Assembly (NCBI RefSeq): GCF_047663525.1
Contig: NC_092594.1
Span: forward strand, 39,622,001-39,686,000
Direction: 5' to 3'
Origin: Anas platyrhynchos
Taxonomy: Eukaryota; Chordata; Aves; Anseriformes; Anatidae
DNA: 64,000 nucleotides
Below the pieces are notes generated by a model. It was not told where the DNA came from. It did not search any database and was given only the letters and a program-made list of their open reading frames with translations. Below are positions 11,701-24,499 of the stretch, one piece after another; the stretch's first letter is position 1, and each line of letters starts with the position of its first letter. A program made the translations under genes and the position numbers.

Positions 11701-14700
11701 CAGTGGGAGTCTTAGGTTTTCAAATCACGTTATTTAGCTGGTGTGTAATGCACAACATGTTCATGACAAAGAATTTTCTTTATAAGAATGAAGAAATGAA
11801 AATTCCACATAAATTATTTGCCCAAAACTTATACATGGCTTTTCAAAACTCCTGATTGGCTACTGCTTTCCATGACTATAACTAATTTCACTGCGGACAT
11901 TACATCTTAAACAATTGTTGAATTTGCTATAAAAAAAAAAAACTGCTGATGTGTTGAAGCTCTTCAATCCATTCCCTAACTTAGCTTTATCAGAAATTGG
12001 CAATTGATGATATGGTGTATTTCTACTTGACAGACCATGTTGTTTTGGTTTTGCTTCGGTACTTTCATTTTAAAATTTCAAATCACTTTGCAAAGTTTGT
12101 TATTTGTTAAGCAGGAGTTTCTGCTGACTGGGAAATAGGAGCGTGTAAATTAGCAGTAAGGTCATGTGAGGCCAAAACTTGCTCTGTTACTGTAATACTG
12201 AGAATAGAACTGGTCACAAAATACCTGTGTAGAACTTGAATCTCTTGCTTCCTCTTCCTGTGCTTTTAATTACAAAGCCATGAAAGCATTTTCTGAAGAC
12301 CTTTGTCAAATTCATTAGCCCCTAATATGCATGCAGTTCTATAGGCAGTTTTGCCTTGAAGATAAATTTTCTGTGAATCACAATATTTGTTGTTTATAGT
12401 TTTTTCTGTTTGTATGAAAAAAGAGAAAAAGGCCTTCTGCCACTACTATTAGTGTTTTGTATTTACAAACTGAAAGGCATCTTTCTTTTGGTGTTCTTGC
12501 AGGTAAACGACCTCTGCTGGCATGTGCGCTGTCTCTCATGCAGTGTCTGCAGAACGTCTCTAGGAAGGCATACCAGCTGTTACATCAAAGATAAAGATAT
12601 CTTCTGCAAACTTGATTATTTCAGGTATATCATGTAGCAATATAATTTTGTTAGATAAAATATCACACTTCCTTGTCAGGTTTTGCTTTGTCTGTAACTA
12701 AAATGTGTGTTTAGACTATCTTTATATGCATTTTTTTTTCTTGTTGCCAGTTTAAGTAATTGAACTACTGAGTTGGTCTTTTGTTTGTTTGTTTTGTAGA
12801 GGGATTTGGGAAACCCCCAGTCTGCCTGATGTACCTACATACCAAGTCCTTTTTTTTTCCTTTAAGTTATGCCTAGCTACTGCATTTATAGAATAATTTA
12901 CCTCTGTACGCAAGGAGGGTGGAAATGTTAGTCAAAGTCCCTATCAAAATAAAGTTGTAAATCTATCATGTGCAATGTAAAAATTGTGTAAACGTGTAAA
13001 TCTATCATAGCATTACCTAAGGGCGATTGAGAATACAAGGTAGAGTTGAGATGGTTTTCTGTTCGGACTATCGCTCTCACTAGTATAAGACATAGGATAT
13101 CCCATGGAAATACTAAAACAACCCGAAATAAATCTCTAAATCTTTAAGATGGTTGCAGCAGTTATACCTTTCTATGATCAATTTGATTTAAATGTGAAAT
13201 GCTCTTCAAGATTAATTTCTGATCATGTAAGGAAGAATATTATTAACTGTGGCTAGCATTAAAAGACTTTCTGGCCCCAGTACTTAAGACATCAAATGTT
13301 CAGTTCAGTAAGCAGGGAAAAAAAAAATTGCTGTTAATTTTGGTGTGACCGCTAGTACTTCCCCATACCAAAATATTTATGGGATTCTTACCTGTGTAGT
13401 GAATGGATTATGGTCAGTTTTGACATGGAGGGAGGGAGCAGGTTGAGTACTGCAGGCATTTGGAAGAACAAAATACATTTTGTGGGACTTAAAATCTTTG
13501 CAGACTTTTTTTTTTTTTTTTTTTCAGAATGCTTATACATAATTCAACATATCCTGGTTGCTAGTTTTCTCTTGAAAGAGCAATATTCTACAGTAGCGAT
13601 GTAAATATTTGTCCATATTTGAATTTCTTTTAAGGATGAAAAATCATAAACATGATGGTAATTAAGGAAATGACTCTGGAGATGTAGGGTCTCCCCCTTT
13701 TGCTAAAAGGGTCAAAATGATTAGTGAAGGATGATAGAGCTAAATTATTTACACATTACAGTAATGTGAAATATATTTGAATAAATGGGAGGATTTTGAA
13801 TGTGAGGTCTGCTGTTTTTATCTCCCACTGACAGCTTTTGAAAGAGATTGTTTTTGTAAAAGGAAAGATGAAGTTTGAATTCATTTTATAGCTTAGATGT
13901 TTTGCTCTTTGCCTTAAGGAAATCATTAACTTCTGAAGTTCAGTAGTAGTCTTGCCTTAAGATTGCACATACAGACTTGTTGATTTTGTTGCAGTTAAAA
14001 TGCAGTTATGTAGTCCTCCTAGTTCTGTGTGGTCAATGTACTTGGTGTGGATCTCAGCTGAACTTCCACATCACATAGACACTGACACTCCTGGGGTGAC
14101 TGTTTTGCCCAAGATGGTTAGTGTCTGAGATTTTAGCCTTCTGTTGGCCTTTGTTTGCAGGCGGTATGGCACCCGCTGTTCCCGCTGTGGGAGGCACATT
14201 CATTCTACTGACTGGGTCCGGAGGGCTAAAGGAAATGTATATCACTTGGCGTGTTTTGCCTGCTTCTCCTGCAAAAGACAACTTTCTACTGGAGAGGAAT
14301 TTGCTTTGGTCGAAGAGAAAGTCCTTTGTAGAGTACATTATGACTGCATGTTGGACAATCTGAAAAGAGAAGTTGAAAATGGTAACATCCAGCTTTTAAG
14401 AACTGTTTGTGGCTTATTTTTAATTAAATTGTTGGGTTTTACTTCATCTTCCTTATTAAAAGAGGTAATTATCTAGCTTTACAAAGGCTGGAAGCACAGG
14501 TTCTTGAATTAAAATAATGTGCAAATTATTTGATGTATAAAAGTTATTTTTTTCTTTTTGTTTTGAGTTTGTGTAACTTGTTTCTTATCCCAAGGAAGAG
14601 AAAGTAAAGCATGTCTCACTGATAAAATGTCGTGTGGGTTCTATGCCTTCCATTTTTTGCAAGGGAGTTAATTGGGGTGTTATGGGTGATGGTGCCAGAT

Positions 14701-17700
14701 CAATTTAATTTGAGCAAAACAATTTTTTTTCAAGATGAAATTCAGCTGGTGAGCTACTGTTAGTTACTGTTGGAGGACAGTCTGATTTATGAACAACATA
14801 ATTTGAATGCTCAGGATACAACAGCATTGTTTTCTTTTTAATGCTTCAGGTAATGGGATTAATGTGGAAGGAGCATTGCTAACAGAACAGGATGTTAATC
14901 ATCCAAAGCCAGCAAAAAGAGCTCGGACCAGCTTCACAGCAGATCAACTCCAGGTAAATGCAGTGCTAAAAACTTGAGTATTTCAGATTTATGCAGGACA
15001 TAACTCCTGAACTGATAGGAAGACAGATGTGAGGGGAGGTGGGGAGGAGAGAGAGGTTTGTATGCTTTAAACTATTTCATAAACTATCAAGACAGAGCAT
15101 GTTTCTGGAATAGTTTGTCAGTTTCAATGGTTTCATATGAAATAGTTATCCTTCAAGCTTTTTTTTTTTTTTCTCCCCTGAGGGCAGCTGGTAATCCTGC
15201 AGAGTGGAAACAAAAAGGTTGATTTTTTGATTGCTTGGTTTACATCTATTTGATCAGACATTTACATCACTACACATAATGGAGAATATTTTTAGAATTA
15301 CATAGCATCAAGAGTTATGCTAGAGATGGGTACTGTATGACTTAAAGACATTAAGAGGCAAGAAACCTGGATTTTGTTGTGTACAATAAAGACCGTAAAA
15401 GTGTGTGTTCTCAAAATGGGTAAGTATTCTGGGTTCCTGCTGATATTCATGTGAACACAGCTCAAGTCTTGTCAATTAAATTTTTCTTGTTTCTCTTTGG
15501 TTTATAAAGAAGATGAGCAGTAGTTGTCATTTCTCATCACCATTGTTTCATCTAAAGCATAATTCAGCATCTAATTCATGTCAATACTTGCTTTTTAGAT
15601 CACATTACAGTCTTGGCTATATTTATATGCACTAGCAAGATAGACTATCAATAGGGACTCATCCTTGCTCTCCTTCCTTCTCTTCCCCTTCTCTCAGCCT
15701 TTACAAAATGCTTCACAGGCATACTAATTCTCAAAGTATCTTTTGAGCTTTGCTGCTGCCTGTTAAAACATACTCTGTAGTCTTGGTGTCATGTTTCAAG
15801 AGCCTAGCTTTGGTATTTAATGCTGCATTTTTTTTTCTTTTTTTGGGGGGGAGTGGGGGGAACAGGGGACTTTTTCACAGAACTGGGTGGAGTAAAATAC
15901 AGGAAAAGTGTATTTAAAGTTATTGGCAGCAGTTCTCTTACTGTCTAATTTGTTCTTGATCATGCATTATTGAAACACATTTTTTCAATATCTCATTGTA
16001 CTAGCTCAACCACTAGTTATATTCCTTTCCATTGTCAAGATGAAAGGGAAGTGGGAGCCTAGGAAGTCTGAAAGTATCAAATAAAAACTCCTTGTAGGGT
16101 CAAGCCTGCCCTGAAGGGGGAGGGATGGGGACTGCCTGCATCTGCTCTGCTTTCAAGGCTTTTTATTGTTGCTATCTTGGCAAGAGTTAGCTCTGGACTG
16201 CCTCAAATATGAGTAATTTCTCCCTCTGGATCACCAGCTCACTAAATTAGAAAAACACCATGACCAGGGCCATGACCAGCTCCCTATGAAAAGGGTAGTA
16301 GTGAGACCAGACTTAGAGGCTTCAACCTGTAGTGGGAAAGAAGCTACAACATTCTCCCTAATTCTAGCTACACATCCCCACATTCAGTTTATAACGTATC
16401 TTCAGCAAGTTTCTGGATGCACACTGCCACTACACTACCATTGTGGGTTTTTTTTTTTTTTGGTGTCTCAGTCTAAGTTCTATCTTGTCAGCCTGTCCTC
16501 CTCTTGTCCATGGTAAAAACAGTTGAGGGAAACTAAGCAGAGATATAATAACATGTGCATCATTTAAGCAGCACTGTATAACAAGAAGTGGCTGTTCAAA
16601 GCTTGGTTTGCTATTTCACCCATGACCTGAGACAAGGGCATAAAAAAAAAAAACTGAAAAGGGCATAAGGCAAGGATGTAAAGCTTGAACTTCTGCAGAA
16701 GGGGGTCTGTCTTTTCCAGCACCAACTGAATGGGAAATAGTTCCAACTGATTGAACAGGAACTGTATTTGGGGCTCCTCCTGGTTTGACATCAATGAAAC
16801 TTTCATGTTCTCTTTTCCTGTTTTAAATAGATTGTTACCTACTTCAGTGCATGTGTGATCTTGTAAGGCTTCTTGTTTTAAGACACTTGCTGTCTGTTCA
16901 GTGCCTCAGTCTCTGTACCTTTCCTTGATATAAGACTTGATTTCCAGTAAGAGAAGTATCAGAGGAAAGAGCCACTGTCAGAGTGGCAGCGTGTAATAGT
17001 ATGCTTTGTGAAGTATTCCGTGTTCAAAAGAGTATCTGTGCTCTTTGTCTTTGTATGGAATTCAGTTGGAAAGTAAATAGTTCCAACACTTCTGAACGTG
17101 AAGAGTAGTAGTAGTCTGAATCCTTCAAATAAGCAGAATATGCAGACCATCAAGGGTCAAGATACAGAAATGAGAGACTAGTTTACCAAGTTGCTAAAGA
17201 AATCCCACAGAAATATAAGTCTTACTTCCTTAAATAAGGTAAACTCTTACAGGCTTCAGAGTTGTTCAGGATGCAGGCCAGGTTGATATCTCTGCTTCAT
17301 CCTTCCTCAAAAATTGTAGCTGATATCATAATGACAAGTGTTCTCTTCAGTCTTCATTAAAAAGAAGAATCCAACCAAGCAGTTGCATAGTGCAGGTCAG
17401 TCAGGGTGGAGCGTGTGTGTCTCTCATTAGTGAAAAGTAAACGAGGCACAAAGATCTTCCAAGTTGCCTGCATCCTCCATGTAGCTGAGAAGAGGATTGA
17501 GTTGCTCCATATAGTACAAGATGCCAATAGTGATTGACAAGTTCAGGAAGGCCAGTCAAAGCTCATTCCTTCCTTATGCTGTGCACTGTGGTCTGATGCT
17601 TAAGATGTTTTCTTTATCAAGCATGTTTGAATCACTCTACAGTGGATTTTCTCATGCAATCACAACAGAACACTTTGTCTATGTTTGGCTATTTCCAAGC

Positions 17701-20265
17701 AGAATTCATTTCTTTCATTTCTCAAAAATGTCTTGATTCAGATAAACAGAAAAGGAGGCTTATATTTTGGATTTGTTTTTTGCAGTTTTTTTGTTTGCCT
17801 AATGTACTGGGGACTGTCTGGAGACTAGTGGTTAAAGCAGTTTCCTGAAAGCATTGAAGGAGGAGGGTAATAGTCTGAGAAGAGTCTATAACGTCACTCT
17901 CAAGACTGCACAAAAATAAAAACTTGTAATCTCTTATCTTTCTTTTTCAGGTTATGCAAGCACAGTTTGCTCAGGACAACAATCCAGATGCACAAACACT
18001 TCAGAAACTGGCAGAAAGAACAGGCCTGAGCAGGCGTGTTATACAGGTGATTGTGCTAAATTACTTGACTAGCAATCTGATACTCATCCATTGGGAATGC
18101 TCGATGATAAATCAACAATAGCAATGTAGTTATTGTGAGATTTAAAAAAATCTAATCTGGTGGTTTTAATATAACTTTGGACAACTTCCTTAGTCAGGAG
18201 TAGGTCTAGAACCAAAGTGCTGATTTGGATGATTTGCTGTAGTCCCCTTGTGTTTTGTGTGGAGGATTATTTATCTTCCAGGAAGAAACTTCTTAGCTTA
18301 AATAGTATATACATTGGCACTAAGCTTTTTCTAAATATAAAATTGTGATTTCAGTAGCCTGTTCTTAAGAGCTACACTCCTTGAAAATGGCTTGTGATAT
18401 GTAACACAGACGTGAGGATTAAGGATCTAGTGATTTAAGTATCTAGTGGTATAGAGAGCAGAGTTGAAATATATGCCTAACCAATTCAAAACTGTGAGAA
18501 ACACAAACAGATTCTTACTTTGCTTGAAGATGCCTCTCAGCAATCATTACGTTCATGCTCTTTTTGCGTACAAATATTTTTACATATGATATAATTTATA
18601 CATTTTGTTGTAAATAAAAAGAAACTTGCAGTTCCCTTGTCTCAACCTAGCTCAGAAGACTGACAGCGCTTCTGTAGAAGCGAGGTATCTGGTAGCTGTG
18701 ATTAAGCTTTTTAAAAAGTTGAAGCTTGCTTGCTTCTCAGCATGAAAAAGTAAAACTGGTATCCTGTGAAAATCTGTTCTGCGGCCAACAGTGTTCAGGC
18801 GTAGATGGCTCTGTCCAGTTGTGTGTCTGGGGGCAGCAGTCTAAACTGTGCTGCTGGGCTGTTGTGGGTGCTGCTCCTCAGCCCAGCCAGGCACTTGCCT
18901 CAGGAACCATGCAGCCCCTCCCAGTGCCTGTTCTCTGCCTCTGCGGGCTGCTGGTTGCTGCAGAAGCTTTCCTGACTTTTCTGCATGTGCTTAAGTCACC
19001 ATGCGGTCTTAGAGTGGATATTTCTTCTTTTGGACTGTCAGTGTTATGTTGAAGGCCAAATTAACTGATCTGAGTTTTTTTTTTTTTTTTTATCAAGTTC
19101 ATGTCAAAGCAGAATGCAATTGATCAACATGATGTAAATTTTTCCCCCTTTTCAGGTGTGGTTTCAAAATTGTAGAGCACGCCATAAGAAACATGTTAGT
19201 CCAAATCATTCATCTACTGCTCCTGTCACAGCAGTTCAGCCCTCCAGGCTGTCTCCACCCATGTTAGAAGAAATGGCGTACTCAGCATATGTACCCCAAG
19301 ATGGGACTATGTTAACTGCTCTACATAGTTATATGGATGGTAGGTACAACAACTTTCCATATCCAAGTAAAATCATTATTGACTGTAGCGAGAACAGTTT
19401 ACCAAGCATCAGTTAAAGAAGCTTACTGATTTATCATTTCTAGTATTCTTTATAGAATATCTCAATACTGTATTTGCTGTCTGTGCCTCATTAAGAAGTG
19501 TGCCACTTCTAGCAATAGTCCTTCACTGTAATAGTGCAGCTGAAAATCTGTGTGTGAAGACCACTTCTTGTACTTCCTCCAAACTGTGAATGTTAGTAAT
19601 AAGAATTCAAACACTTTAAAGTATTTGTGGTGTATTTTCCCCCATATTTAATTTAAGTGAAAACTGTTCACTATCCAGCCCCCAACTCTTACCCCATGAA
19701 TTGTATGTGTACTAAATCCAGCAACTGCACTGAAAAACTTCATCTTCCTTCACAGTGATGCACAGTGGGTGGGGGAGTGGAGGTGGGAGGAATCTGGTTT
19801 TCAAAAATGTTTGTGATTGTGTGGTGTTTGACCTGGCAAGTCAACTTTGTCTCCTACTTATGATTAGGAGAGACTGAAGGGTTTGGAAGCACTGGACTCT
19901 GAGCTGCATGTGTGGCCTGAGTTCATTCTTCTCAAAAACAGTGGTGTAAGGTGGGCTGTGGATGAAGGCGTGTGAACACTGGGCCCAAAGTGCGGGGTTG
20001 GTGGAAGTGTCTGTGATGCCAGCTGGTGCCTCCTGGTGTCAGACTTAGCTAGAAAAACAAAGCTTGCTTAGTTGGTTGAGGACTAGTAAACCGTTACTTA
20101 CCCAGTGGGTTTCAGTAGCTAATTTACTAGCTAATAATCTTTTTCTACCTCCAATGAAGTTGACCAGTAAATCTTTCTGTCTTTGTAGCTCATTCACCTA
20201 CAGCTCTTGGACTCCAGCCTTTGCTACCCCATTCAATGACACAACTGCCAATAAGTCATACCTAA
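8696..20265 (+). CDS. LHX8: LIM/homeobox protein Lhx8, complete, 8 coding exons
   Basis: Nuclear LIM-homeodomain transcription factor; in vertebrates it acts in forebrain cholinergic neurons, tooth and palate mesenchyme and oocytes (family knowledge). Coding exons: 8696-8776, 9127-9285, 12503-12624, 14161-14381, 14850-14953, 17951-18046, 19156-19339 and 20189-20265. All introns are GT-AG and the exons join in frame to 347 residues. LIM1 spans about residues 66-118 (C66, C69, H87, C90, C93, C96, C115, D118). LIM2 spans 127-180 (C127, C130, H149, C152, C155, C158, C177, H180). The homeodomain is about 216-275, with W263, F264, N266 and R268 in helix 3 ([11 protein letters not shown]). The tail ends in LPISHT, as in mammalian LHX8. 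The start MYWKSD matches a known mammalian isoform start, and an in-frame TAG lies at 8684-8686. LHX6 is the only close alternative; the N- and C-termini fit LHX8. Confidence 0.97.
9127..9285 (+). CDS. LHX8: LHX8 coding exon 2
   Basis: 53 codons after a CCGTAG acceptor, ending LLK before a GTAAG donor at 9286. It holds the acidic/serine-rich linker ([17 protein letters not shown]) and the first two zinc ligands of LIM1 (CSSC). From memory, mammalian proteins carry roughly 25-30 more residues before DEDSCSSS. They are absent here, so the bird exon is shorter or its 5' border differs. Confidence 0.93.
9286..12502 (+). other. LHX8: LHX8 intron 2
   Basis: The first 300-350 bases continue the CpG island; the rest is AT-rich. 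GT-AG borders join the two halves of LIM1. Short ORFs (for example 11026-11307) have no domain. No transposon was recognised. Confidence 0.8.
12503..12624 (+). CDS. LHX8: LHX8 coding exon 3 (rest of LIM1)
   Basis: 122 nt after a TTGCAG acceptor, beginning [10 protein letters not shown] and ending in a split arginine codon (AG) before the GTATAT donor. It supplies the remaining LIM1 zinc ligands. The peptide is essentially identical to mammalian LHX8. Confidence 0.96.
14161..14381 (+). CDS. LHX8: LHX8 coding exon 4 (LIM2)
   Basis: 221 nt after a TTTGCAG acceptor. It encodes [15 protein letters not shown] through LKREVEN and covers the entire LIM2 domain, ending one base into a glycine codon before GTAACA. 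The reading frame stays open for about 95 nt past the donor, but that part does not resemble LHX8 and is intron. Confidence 0.96.
14850..14953 (+). CDS. LHX8: LHX8 coding exon 5 (start of homeodomain)
   Basis: 104 nt between a CTTCAG acceptor and a GTAAAT donor. It encodes [15 protein letters not shown], the linker after LIM2, and the homeodomain N-terminal arm and first helix start ([13 protein letters not shown]). Too short to stand out as an ORF; found by splice-site and homology reading. Confidence 0.96.
14954..17950 (+). other. LHX8: LHX8 intron 5
   Basis: About 3 kb intron inside the homeodomain coding sequence, after residue 229. AT-rich with short poly-T and poly-G runs near 15160 and 15830-15860. 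No repeat copy or nested gene was recognised. Confidence 0.8.
17951..18046 (+). CDS. LHX8: LHX8 coding exon 6 (homeodomain helices 1-3)
   Basis: 96 nt, 32 codons, phase 0 at both ends, from [11 protein letters not shown] to LSRRVIQ. Preceded by a pyrimidine-rich TCTTTTTCAG acceptor and followed by GTGATT. It encodes the homeodomain middle: the end of helix 1, helix 2 and the start of helix 3. Confidence 0.96.
19156..19339 (+). CDS. LHX8: LHX8 coding exon 7 (recognition helix and C-terminal region)
   Basis: 184 nt after a CCCCTTTTCAG acceptor, starting [13 protein letters not shown], the DNA-recognition helix. It continues through a serine/proline-rich segment and the conserved [15 protein letters not shown] motif. 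It ends one base into an alanine codon, before GTAGGT. The frame also stays open through the donor to a stop at 19414-19416 (see findings). Confidence 0.96.
20189..20265 (+). CDS. LHX8: LHX8 coding exon 8 (terminal)
   Basis: 77 nt after a TTTGTAG acceptor, encoding [16 protein letters not shown] and ending LPISHT then TAA at 20263-20265. The ending is nearly identical to mammalian LHX8, which confirms the splice from exon 7. Confidence 0.95.
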
Positions 20266-20790
20266 TTCCTTTCTGTCAGGGATATAAGCTATTAAGGATG
20301 TAATCTTAAGTCATTTATTGTATATGAAAAATATCATTGGAAAGATATTAATGTTAACTTTTTATTTAACATATAAAGCATTTTCAAGACCACTTTTGCT
20401 GCCCAGGTATGTAAGTATGTATTTAGCCTGCAAGACACTTTTATGGATTCTGCATAAATAAATATTACATTGTTTACAAGCCTTATTAAACACCTTTTTG
20501 TATTGTCTGGAAGTAGTCCACTCTAGTTATGTATTTGTTAATTTATTTGTCATCAAAAGAGCACTTTGCCTAAAAGAAAGGACTGACAATTGTGCAAAAT
20601 GTTTACAATTATTTGTGAAATTGTAGTTTATCATTTTAGTTTGTATCTGTAAGTTATTGCTAAAAGTATTACCTGTATTTGAGTTGTATACAGCCTATAT
20701 GTTAAAGCTTATTTCTGTGAGTTTACAAAAAATTTTGTTGCAAATATTTTCAACGTGAACTAAATAAAGTTTCTGCTGTAGCATGCTAAG
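20266..20790 (+). other. LHX8: LHX8 3' UTR with poly(A) signals
   Basis: AT-rich sequence following the LHX8 stop. AATAAA occurs at 20457-20462 and at 20763-20768. The second is followed by a G/T-rich stretch near 20800, so cleavage near 20785 is the likeliest main transcript end. Inferred from motifs only. Confidence 0.65.
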
Positions 20791-23700
20791 CAAAAATGTT
20801 GCTGTGTTTATGGCTGCACTGTGATCATTTGTGAAGCGTTTAACTTAAATCTTCATATTTTAAGAAAAGGATGCTGGTATACTTAGGCTGCACCAGATTC
20901 TTTCAGGTGTGTTCATCTGCCTTATCTGATTTTAAAAGTCCTTCTAATGAGTTTAAATTTGTCTTGAAACACCTCAGATAAGTACTCCTTTAATGTAAGT
21001 ATACACAGCAGTGCTTCTCCTGAGGGTGAAGGTGCACACCTGCAGTGTGAGGGAAATTGTGGATATACAGGGCAGATTTTAACTGTGACTGAAGTTAGTA
21101 AGTGGAGGAACTAAATTTAAATCCGCTTTAGTATTTGATATTTGTACTAGTTCAGTTTCTGATTTTTGTCAGGGTTTCTGCCTTCCAATTTTGCTAAGCA
21201 GGAAGATTACTTAAGTATTACATATTAGTCATCTGCATTTTTAAAGTAACATCTAGTTCAGTATTTTGACTGACCTGTATCAAACTGCATGTTAATAGAA
21301 ATAGGAATTCTGTCAAATACTGGAAAGTATGCTGTGTTTAACAGTTGCTGTGCTAAGTCTTAATGGAAAAGTATGTTTTGACATGCTGATTTGATGGTTA
21401 AAGGTTAGCGTATACCATGAACTGAACTGATTTTTGTCTTCACAGACTAGTTTCCTTCCAGGATTTAAGACGGGTAGATCCCATCTGCACACCTAAACTC
21501 TACTTGCATCAGAAGGAAATCATACTTTTGAAGGTGTGTGTGTGTCCTTTTTTCCTCTCCAACTGAGTTAGCATCTCTAATGTGTCAAATTTCGTAACTG
21601 TTCTGGTCAAACAATTTCAATGTGTTAATAAAAGTAATATTCTCCCACCACAGGAAGATGATGGCTTTTAAGAGTATAATTTAAATGCCAAGCTTTGAAT
21701 TATTCATGTTCCATAAATTAAATGTCAGCACTATTTGCAGTGCTACACACAGATGCTCAAGTTAATCTGAGTAGCAAAAGTAATCTCTTTGCACTGGCAC
21801 AATGCTTTTTCTAGGCTAGTATACCCTGCCACAATGTCTCACAAACAATGCTTAAGACACAGGGTGTTGTAGAACTTGACTGACTTTACATTTTCTTCCA
21901 ACATGTCACTGAAATTCTCTGGGTGGAACATTGACCTGAATGCATCACTTTCAGTACCTAAGGTAGCCCCATATATCTGCATGATACAAAATTGTATGCA
22001 TAGCAGTAGACAGAAGTTCTTGTTTTGTTGTCTGATATGTAAGGACAGGACCTTAGGGTAAGGACCTTATTGCTAAGGTTTTCAGTTAAATGTTAACTGA
22101 TGCTAATTTAGTTCTTAATACAAATTGGTAATGTAAAATACTACTCAATTGTCATGTTTTTATAATGCAGCTTGACTTACACATAATCTCTTTCTTTAAA
22201 AAAAAAAAAATAATAATTCTAATTTGAAGGACGTAAGCAGCTTCAGGTTCCTTAAGACAAAGTAAGGACAGACCTCTTTATGAAACATCCCATTCTGTCT
22301 AGTTCCACAGTTGGAGTAGGATTAAAGTAAACAGTGAGCAATTTCCTCACTTCCAAATGAAAATAGGAAGCAGGAGATATTTTTGGCTACTGTGAAGTGA
22401 TGAGCAGCTATTTATAAAGTGAGACTGGGGAAATGTGGAGTTGAAAATAGGAAGTTCCAGGAGAGGATCTGGACTTTGAGCATTGCCTTTGAGAACATAA
22501 GACCTGTGCTACTGGCCTGCCTTGAATAGGCTGCATGGAGTAGACAAGGTGTATGGAAAGCCAGGAGTCTTAGTCTGGTGCTCTCAGCTGAAGCTGTTGC
22601 TGTACCATGACTTGCAAGTTTGAATGCTTTTTCTTTTTTTCTGCTGGTTGTGTGCTCACTTGCATTTTTGATAGCATGTACTGCTGAACTCCTCTGACAC
22701 TGGAGCTGTTCTTACTGCTTCCTGCTGCTTTAAAAGAATAACACACTGCTTGGCTGAGAAAATTTGTGGGATGCATTTACAGGAAAAGAATGTGGCTATT
22801 GCTGCAGCAGGAGCATAAAATAGTATGTTTAGTGTCTGTTAGGTTCAATGTATTTGACTTAAAATTGAAAAGCAATGTTGTATGAAATAAACTAATTCAC
22901 AAAATAAATTGGTTTTAACATGTGACTTAGAAGTGATGTATCTTGAACAGAAAATAATGTAGAGCTGTGCTTAGTGCTCTACTTCTTGGGTTATTTTGCA
23001 GAAAAACTCATTCATCCCTCTGGTCCTAAACTGTTCAGCCTACAAGGTAGAATGGCACTTCATACAAACTACACTGAAACTTAGCAAAGAAATCCAAAAT
23101 GGAACTAATGATGTAAAATGTCTTCTGCACCTAGAGGTTCTCAAATGAAAAAATGTCACTAACAAAATCAAAGCTCTGTCTTGAAAGTACTGAGAAGACT
23201 GGCTATCAACTTCCAGTCCTCTTTCCCTTTCTTTCCTCACCTATATAGCCAATACGTTCTTGGGGATGGCTCGTGTATTACTGTGTGTCAGGACAAGTAA
23301 CTGTAACTACACTGCAAAATACAACTTAAAATTCATTATATTCAACCTGTTGTGGGAAGAGGGGAAAATACAGATGAAAAAATCTATGCAGTACAAGTTT
23401 CATAAGATCTGTAAGGGACATCTGCTATTAGAATTTAGTAGTTCAGTTTGCAGGGTACAGAAGCAGGATATAGAAATATCTATTGCACTAGAATCTTCAA
23501 GATCCTTCAGAGATATTTCAAACTTAGTATTTAAATACTGGGATATAAATCCTTTGAAACTGTCTACTCAGTGGAAGTATGTTTTTTTCATAACACAGAC
23601 AAATCTGAGAAGTTCTTGGATATTTTCTAGTCTACATTTCAGTCCAATGAACAAATACTGGTCATAGAGAAGTTAGTCTAAACTGTTGTTAAATGTCTCC

Positions 23701-24060
23701 AATGTTAACATTTTTTACAGAACCATCAGGAAATCTGGCACTTAAAATTAATAAAAATAAAAAAAATATATATTTTTCTCTACCAAGCAAGTCTGATTCA
23801 TTGAGTTTTCCATACTAAGTTGCATATGTGAATTGTCTAATTGTTTCTGTTCTGGTTTTGTCCATCTTCTTGAAGCACAGCTCAGTTTTAGCAAAGCCCT
23901 TAATGGTGCTCAGCAGGAAGATTAGGGCATATAAATTGCTCATTGCTATGTGTTCCGGGATGATGACTGCTTTTCTTCTAATAGCACTACACTGCACATT
24001 CTATTTGTGACCAGCTCTTATTTTGTCTCCTGTTTACAATTCTCCATAGATTATTGCAGC
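20791..24060. other. Intergenic DNA downstream of LHX8
   Basis: AT-rich unique-looking sequence with short open frames only. No conserved protein, RNA gene or clear transposon was recognised. Confidence 0.55.
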
Positions 24061-24069
24061 CTAGGTAAA

Positions 24070-24490
24070 CAGCTTATATTTTGCCGTACTGAATTTCACC
24101 CCACTTCTTTATTACTATTTCTCTAAATTGTCAATCATTCTGAATCACAGTTCTGCATTCCCCAGTATTGCTTGTTTTGTGTTGTCAGAAAATTCACTAA
24201 ATCTATTTATACTGTCATCCAAATAATTAACTAAATTACTGACTGGAGCCTGATTCTTCTGTAATTCCATTTTTTAAATAGGAGAAGGTATCATTTGAGT
24301 TGCTTGCAGCTACTTTCAAACTTTTCTACCCAAGGTTATTTCTATATCTTGCCTGTGTCAGAATGTGACATGTACAGCATCTTGATCACCCATACAGCTG
24401 TTACCCTTGCCAAAAGGACTCTGGGTCGACTTGATAGTCTTGCTGTTTGTATTGTTGATTCTGTCAGTCTGGTTAAGATTTTCTAATTCT
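24070..24490 (-). mobile_element. Very degenerate ancient CR1/L3-like LINE fragment
   Basis: The order of phrases resembles the antisense of ancient amniote CR1-type reverse-transcriptase DNA: a 'gaatttcaccccacttc' stretch, then 'ctctaaattgtcaatcattctgaat', then a 'catccaaataattaac' stretch. It is far more diverged than the other copies. Other origins are possible. Confidence 0.35.
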
Positions 24491-24499
24491 CAAATAAAA

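Noticed and set aside
14282..14476. Extension of LHX8 exon 4 past its donor
   Set aside because: The residues after the GTAACA donor do not resemble LHX8, and splicing to exon 5 restores the expected VENGNGI sequence.
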